Assembly (NCBI GenBank): GCA_016927175.1
Contig: JAFGNC010000428.1
Span: 1 to 17,947 of the forward strand
Reading direction: 5' to 3'
Source of the DNA: Gammaproteobacteria bacterium
GTDB taxonomy: Bacteria; Pseudomonadota; Gammaproteobacteria; Steroidobacterales; Rariloculaceae
DNA: 17,947 nucleotides
The translations under genes and the position numbers were made by a program. Positions 15,504-17,947 of this stretch are shown piece by piece. The notes beneath the pieces are model-generated. The model saw only the letters and a program-made list of their open reading frames with translations. It was not told where the DNA came from and did no database searches. The stretch's first letter is position 1. Each line of letters opens with the position of its first letter.

Positions 15504-17009
15504 ATGAGCGAAGTTCTGGTTCGGCGCCGCGCCGGCGTTCTGCTGCATCCGACGTCGCTGCCGGGGCCGGGCGCGACCGGAGGCCTCGGAGAGGACGCGT
15601 ACCGCTTCGTCGACTTCCTGTGCGACGGCGGCTTCACGGTATGGCAAACGCTGCCGCTCGGGCCGGCCGACGCTCACGGCTCGCCGTACCGCCTGCAGTC
15701 GACGTATGCGGGCGATCATCGCCTGATCGATGCTCGGCGCCTGGCGCTGCACGACGAGCTGCCGCGGCGGATGGATTTCGGCGCGGTGCACGACCGGCCG
15801 CTCGACGCTTTCGAGTCGTTCTCGACGCATGCCGACGCCGCGCAGACGAGCGCGTTCGCCGCTTTCATGCGGCGCGACCGCAAGTGGCTGCTGCCTTACG
15901 GCCTGTTCGAGCTGTGCCGGCGCCGTTTCGGCGGCGCGCCGTGGTGGGAGTGGCCGCAAGAGCATCGCCGCCCGCATTCACAGGCGCTCGCGTCGCTGCT
16001 CGCGGCGGACAAGCGTTGGTTCCGCGCCGTCGCGTTCAGGCAGTACCTGTTCGAGCTGCTGTGGTCGGCGCTCAAGCGTTACGCGAACGGCCGGGGCGTT
16101 TTCCTGTTCGGCGATCTGCCTTTCTATCTCGACCTGAACAGCGCGGACGTCTGGTGGGAGCCGCAGCTGTTCCGTCTCGATCAGCAGGATCGGCCCGTCG
16201 CCGTGTCCGGCGTGCCGCCCGACTACTTCAACGAGAACGGGCAGCTCTGGGGGAACCCGCTGTACGACTGGGACGCGCTCGAGCGGTCGGGGTTCGACTG
16301 GTGGGTCAGGCGCTTCGAGCTGCAGCTCGAGCGGTTCGACCTGCTGCGTATCGATCATTTCCGCGCGCTCGAATCCTTCTGGGAGGTGCCGCGGGATGCG
16401 GCGACGGCGAAGGAAGGGCGCTGGCACCAGGCGCCCGGCGCGGCGCTGCTGACGGCGCTCCGCGAGCGTCTCGGCGACGTCCCGCTGGTCGCCGAGGATC
16501 TCGGGCTGATTACGGACGAGGTGCGCGAGCTCAGGGATCGATTCGGCCTGCCGGGCATGGTCGTGCTGCAGTTCGCGTTCGACGGCCTGCCGGACAATCC
16601 GCACGAACCGGCACGGCATCGGCGCAATGCCGTCGTCTACACCGGCACGCACGACAACAACACGGCGGCCGGCTGGCTCGCCGGCATCGACGACGACACG
16701 CGGCGGCGCATCGAGCAGGCTTTCGGCCATTCCGATCAGCGCGTGCCGCAGGAGCTGATCGAAGCCGCTTACGCATCGGCCGCGCAGCTCGCGATCGTAC
16801 CGCTGCAGGATCTGATGGGGCTCGGCGCCGACGCGCGCATGAACACGCCCGGCACGACGGAAGGCAACTGGAGCTGGCGGTTCAGCTGGTCCGATCTCGA
16901 TCCGGAGGTTGCCGTGGCCGCCCGGCGTCGCGCGGAGCGTTACGAGCGGGCGCCGGCGCTTCGGTCGGTGTCGCAGGCCGCCTGCGGCGCGCCCGCGGCG
17001 CAGCTCTAG
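15504..17009 (+). CDS. malQ: 4-alpha-glucanotransferase (amylomaltase)
   Basis: GH77 amylomaltase of 501 aa, the compact form like that of Thermus (about 500 aa) rather than the longer E. coli form. It disproportionates maltooligosaccharides by transferring glucan chains. Signature regions are the N-terminal RRAGVLLHPTSLPG, SPYRLQSTYAGD, FLFGDLPFYLDLNSADVW, VSGVPPDYFNENGQLWGNPLYDW, nucleophile Asp284 (LLRIDHFRAL), acid/base Glu331 (VAEDLGLIT) and Asp384 (THDNNTAAGW). The C-terminal block is MNTPGTTEGNWSWRF. GGTGA at 15492-15496 serves as Shine-Dalgarno 7 nt before the ATG. It lies 45 bp after glgC and is probably co-transcribed. It would recycle short glucans released by GlgX into substrates for GlgP. 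Its TAG overlaps the glgA stop on the other strand. Confidence 0.95.
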   Translation: MSEVLVRRRAGVLLHPTSLPGPGATGGLGEDAYRFVDFLCDGGFTVWQTLPLGPADAHGSPYRLQSTYAGDHRLIDARRLALHDELPRRMDFGAVHDRPLDAFESFSTHADAAQTSAFAAFMRRDRKWLLPYGLFELCRRRFGGAPWWEWPQEHRRPHSQALASLLAADKRWFRAVAFRQYLFELLWSALKRYANGRGVFLFGDLPFYLDLNSADVWWEPQLFRLDQQDRPVAVSGVPPDYFNENGQLWGNPLYDWDALERSGFDWWVRRFELQLERFDLLRIDHFRALESFWEVPRDAATAKEGRWHQAPGAALLTALRERLGDVPLVAEDLGLITDEVRELRDRFGLPGMVVLQFAFDGLPDNPHEPARHRRNAVVYTGTHDNNTAAGWLAGIDDDTRRRIEQAFGHSDQRVPQELIEAAYASAAQLAIVPLQDLMGLGADARMNTPGTTEGNWSWRFSWSDLDPEVAVAARRRAERYERAPALRSVSQAACGAPAAQL

Positions 17010-17947
17010 CGGGCGTCCTTGGCGTCCTTGGCGTCCGCCGTCGCCGCGGCCGCCCCGCCGGGCGCCGGCTGGCCGAGGAGCTCCCGGTACAGCGCCTCGT
17101 ACGGCTCCGCCTGCCGGGCCCACGAGAAATCCGCGCGCATGCCGTTGTCCACGAGCCGGCGCCACGCGTGCGCATCGGCGTACCAGAGGAGCGCAGTCGT
17201 AAGACCCCAGATCAGTCCGTCGACGTCCGCGTGGTCGAACACGCTGCCGTTGCCTTGCCCGGTTGCGGGATCGAAGTGCCGGATCGTGTCGGCGAGGCCG
17301 CCGGTCGCCCTGACGACCGGCACGGTGCCGTAGCGCAGCGCGTACATCTGCGTCAGCCCGCAGGGCTCGTAGCGCGAGGGCACCAGCACCAGGTCGCTGC
17401 CGGCGAGTATCCGGTGCGCGAGCGCTTCGTCGTAGCCGCGCGTGAAGGAGACCCGGTCGGGGTGGCGCGCAGCGGCCTGCGCCAGCGCCCGTTCAAGCTC
17501 CGCATCGCCGCTGCCGAGCAGCGCGAAGCAGGCGTCGGTCTGCTCGAGCAGCACCGGCAGCGCGTCGACGAGCAGGTCGATGCCTTTCTGGTAGAAGAGC
17601 CGGGTCACGACGCCGACCAGCGGCGCCTGCTCCGGCAGCGACAGCGCGGCGCACAGCGCTCGCTTGACGAGCTGCTTCCCGGCCGGGTCCGCGCGGCTGA
17701 AATGCGGCTCGATGAACGGGTCGGTTTCGGGCGACCACAGGCGATAGTCGACGCCGTTCAGGATCCCGCTGAGCTCGTGCCGGCGCTCGCGAAGCAGATC
17801 TTCGAGCCCCATGCCGAACTCGGGCGAGCTCTGGATCTCCTCGGCATAGCGCGGGCTCACGGTCGTGATGCGCTCGGCGAAGCGGATGCCGGTCTTCAGG
17901 AAGTTCACGAAAGGCTCGCCGTCACCGTTCGGCTCGATCAACGCGCC
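17006..17947 (-). CDS. glgA: Glycogen synthase GlgA, C-terminal part (runs off window)
   Basis: GT5 bacterial glycogen/starch synthase, transferring glucose from ADP-glucose to growing glucan chains. About 313 C-terminal residues are present; the N-terminal domain with the KTGGL ADP-glucose motif lies beyond the right edge, so no start can be given. Visible blocks are ERITTVSPRYAEEIQ, GILNGVDYRLWSPETDPFI, VGVVTRLFYQKGIDLL (with the conserved Arg and Lys), ALLGSGDAELE, and the nucleotide-sugar motif PSRYEPCGLTQMYALRYGTVPVVRATGGLADTI with its conserved Glu. The tail ends in a low-complexity Ala/Lys/Asp run (ADAKDAKDAR) encoded by a 9-bp direct repeat. Its TAG occupies 17006-17008 within the CTAG shared with malQ. 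It uses the product of the nearby glgC gene, though it is on the opposite strand and needs separate transcription. Confidence 0.94.
   Translation of the reverse strand, partial: GALIEPNGDGEPFVNFLKTGIRFAERITTVSPRYAEEIQSSPEFGMGLEDLLRERRHELSGILNGVDYRLWSPETDPFIEPHFSRADPAGKQLVKRALCAALSLPEQAPLVGVVTRLFYQKGIDLLVDALPVLLEQTDACFALLGSGDAELERALAQAAARHPDRVSFTRGYDEALAHRILAGSDLVLVPSRYEPCGLTQMYALRYGTVPVVRATGGLADTIRHFDPATGQGNGSVFDHADVDGLIWGLTTALLWYADAHAWRRLVDNGMRADFSWARQAEPYEALYRELLGQPAPGGAAAATADAKDAKDAR
17014..17036. repeat. 9-bp direct repeat encoding GlgA tail
   Basis: GGCGTCCTT is repeated twice in tandem and followed by a partial third copy (GGCGTC). On the minus strand it encodes the Asp-Ala-Lys repeats at the extreme C-terminus of GlgA, just before the stop. 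It is a typical slippage-prone microrepeat. Confidence 0.6.

Overview
This is a high-GC window (roughly two thirds or more G+C by eye) from a Gram-negative bacterium, most likely a gammaproteobacterium or a close proteobacterial relative. The support is the RimK/RimB pair, a TamB-type envelope protein and proteobacterial-style glycogen genes. That placement is inference. I see no rRNA, tRNA, CRISPR array or transposase. Codon use and GC look alike across the window, so nothing marks a recent island except two unusual intergenic repeat structures.

Region 1 (about 140-6625) is a meta-cleavage aromatic catabolism cluster. It has two leftward genes (a DapA-like aldolase, then an FAH-family hydrolase/decarboxylase, joined by a 1-nt TGATG overlap). 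Divergent from these run HpaF-like isomerase, HpaE-like semialdehyde dehydrogenase and a two-subunit LigA/LigB class III extradiol dioxygenase. A convergent amidohydrolase-2 (ACMSD-like) gene closes the region. Placed in order they reproduce most of the homoprotocatechuate (3,4-dihydroxyphenylacetate) lower pathway: ring opening (LigAB-like), semialdehyde oxidation (HpaE), tautomerisation (HpaF), decarboxylation (FAH, HpaG-like) and final aldol cleavage (DapA-like in place of HpaI). The hydratase HpaH is not in the window. The 54-bp divergent gap at 1906-1959 holds an AT-rich near-palindrome that looks like an operator. The gap between hpaE and ligA contains a long imperfect inverted repeat. 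The gap between ligB and the amidohydrolase contains an 18-bp-period tandem array that includes the amidohydrolase stop codon.

Region 2 (6814-9178) is a tight operon with ATGA overlaps: rimB-like retropepsin-type protease, rimK (ribosomal protein S6 glutamate ligase), and a short protein resembling only the N-terminal part of TamB.

Region 3 (9280-17947) is a glycogen/maltodextrin cluster: glgP (phosphorylase), glgX (debranching), glgC (ADP-glucose pyrophosphorylase, with its own sigma70-like promoter) and malQ (4-alpha-glucanotransferase) on the plus strand. The C-terminal part of glgA (glycogen synthase) lies convergent on the minus strand and runs off the right edge. malQ and glgA end on the same CTAG tetranucleotide. 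Synthesis (GlgC, GlgA) and breakdown (GlgP, GlgX, MalQ) are thus together, but no branching enzyme (GlgB) is present here.
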